The position numbers were made by a program, and so were the translations under genes. 5,937 nucleotides of DNA from CAUZJO01 sp963580245. Its GTDB lineage: Bacteria; Sumerlaeota; Sumerlaeia; MVZB01. Shown in pieces: positions 5,719-5,937 of this stretch (position 1 is its first letter; each line of letters begins with the position of its first letter). The notes below the pieces were generated by a model. It was not told the origin of the DNA and ran no database searches. It was given only the letters and a program-made list of their open reading frames with translations. The stretch covers positions 1 to 5,937 of the forward strand of contig CAUZJO010000202.1 in assembly GCA_963580245.1 (NCBI GenBank), given 5' to 3'.

Positions 5719-5937
5719 ACGGGGCAACGGTCGTAAAGGAGGGCTCAGGTCCTTCGGCATCTGCATCTTCACAGACGTAATTGTCGCGGTCGCCATAGTC
5801 CAGAAGTATAAGCCCGTGGAGATTTTGGCTGGGGGAGTGCTGCAAATAAAAGGCTAAGTCCCATTGGTGGCCTGGGCCCTCAGATCCCTCCCCCGACACA
5901 ATGAACTCCAACTCTGCGTCCTCTAGTAAAAGAAGAA
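5690..5937 (-). CDS. Weak open frame entering from the right edge (hypothetical, partial)
   Basis: On the minus strand a frame is open from the window edge to a TGA at 5692-5690, giving about 81 residues including GHQWDLAFYLQHSP and LLDYGDRDNYVCEDADAEG. The composition looks moderately protein-like, but I recognise no family. The frame runs 29 bp into the 3' end of the convergent repeat-protein gene, and its third-codon-position GC preference is weaker than that of the other genes. A start at TTG 5911 is possible, but the frame continues upstream without a stop, so a start beyond the window is equally possible. An opposing plus-strand ATG at 5901 also stays open to the edge. Apart from this, 5719-5937 holds nothing I can assign, and no terminator is evident for the repeat-protein gene. 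Confidence 0.22.
   Translation of the reverse strand, partial: LLLLEDAELEFIVSGEGSEGPGHQWDLAFYLQHSPSQNLHGLILLDYGDRDNYVCEDADAEGPEPSFTTVAPFSPPDSRSL

Overview
The window comes from a GC-rich bacterium (roughly 60% G+C by eye). Three features loosely suggest a Planctomycetota/Phycisphaerae-like or similar environmental lineage: acidic, repeat-rich probable surface proteins; weak Shine-Dalgarno sequences; and a CPA2 antiporter fused to a PTS EIIA domain. This placement is inference only, since no rRNA or other marker gene is present.

Layout. (1) 1-408 (+): the 3' end of a beta-rich, probably exported protein, followed by a strong intrinsic terminator at 431-464. (2) 465-779: a gene-free convergent intergenic stretch dominated by a near-perfect 34-nt palindrome at 584-617. 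(3) 780-4680 (-): three genes read right to left. First is an APH/CotS-type small-molecule kinase (3586-4680). Next, 1 bp away, is a D-2-hydroxyacid-dehydrogenase-like protein (2541-3584). Last, after about 90 bp, is a cation:proton antiporter with a C-terminal PTS EIIA domain (780-2450). (4) 4681-4818: a divergent intergenic region with a perfect hairpin flanked by direct repeats and a candidate sigma70-type promoter for the next gene. (5) 4819-5718 (+): a protein built of four 66-residue repeats in exact 198-bp register, with a suspicious N-terminus that may contain a 1-nt frameshift. (6) 5719-5937: poorly assignable sequence, with one weak open frame entering from the right edge on the minus strand.

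The kinase and dehydrogenase-like genes are almost certainly co-translated. The dehydrogenase-like protein keeps its Rossmann NAD-binding motif. It appears to have lost the Arg, Glu and His that catalyse hydride transfer in the family, so it may be an NAD(H)-binding partner or sensor for the kinase, or an enzyme of altered chemistry. This pair is the best candidate here for an undescribed functional module. The antiporter has a DN in place of the usual DD ion-binding pair but keeps the phosphorylatable His of its EIIA domain. The two plus-strand proteins that flank the minus-strand cluster are otherwise unrelated but end in similar 11-residue tails (IPVELGSFLVE and IPIKVSGYLVD). This suggests they share a terminal strand or an export-related tail.
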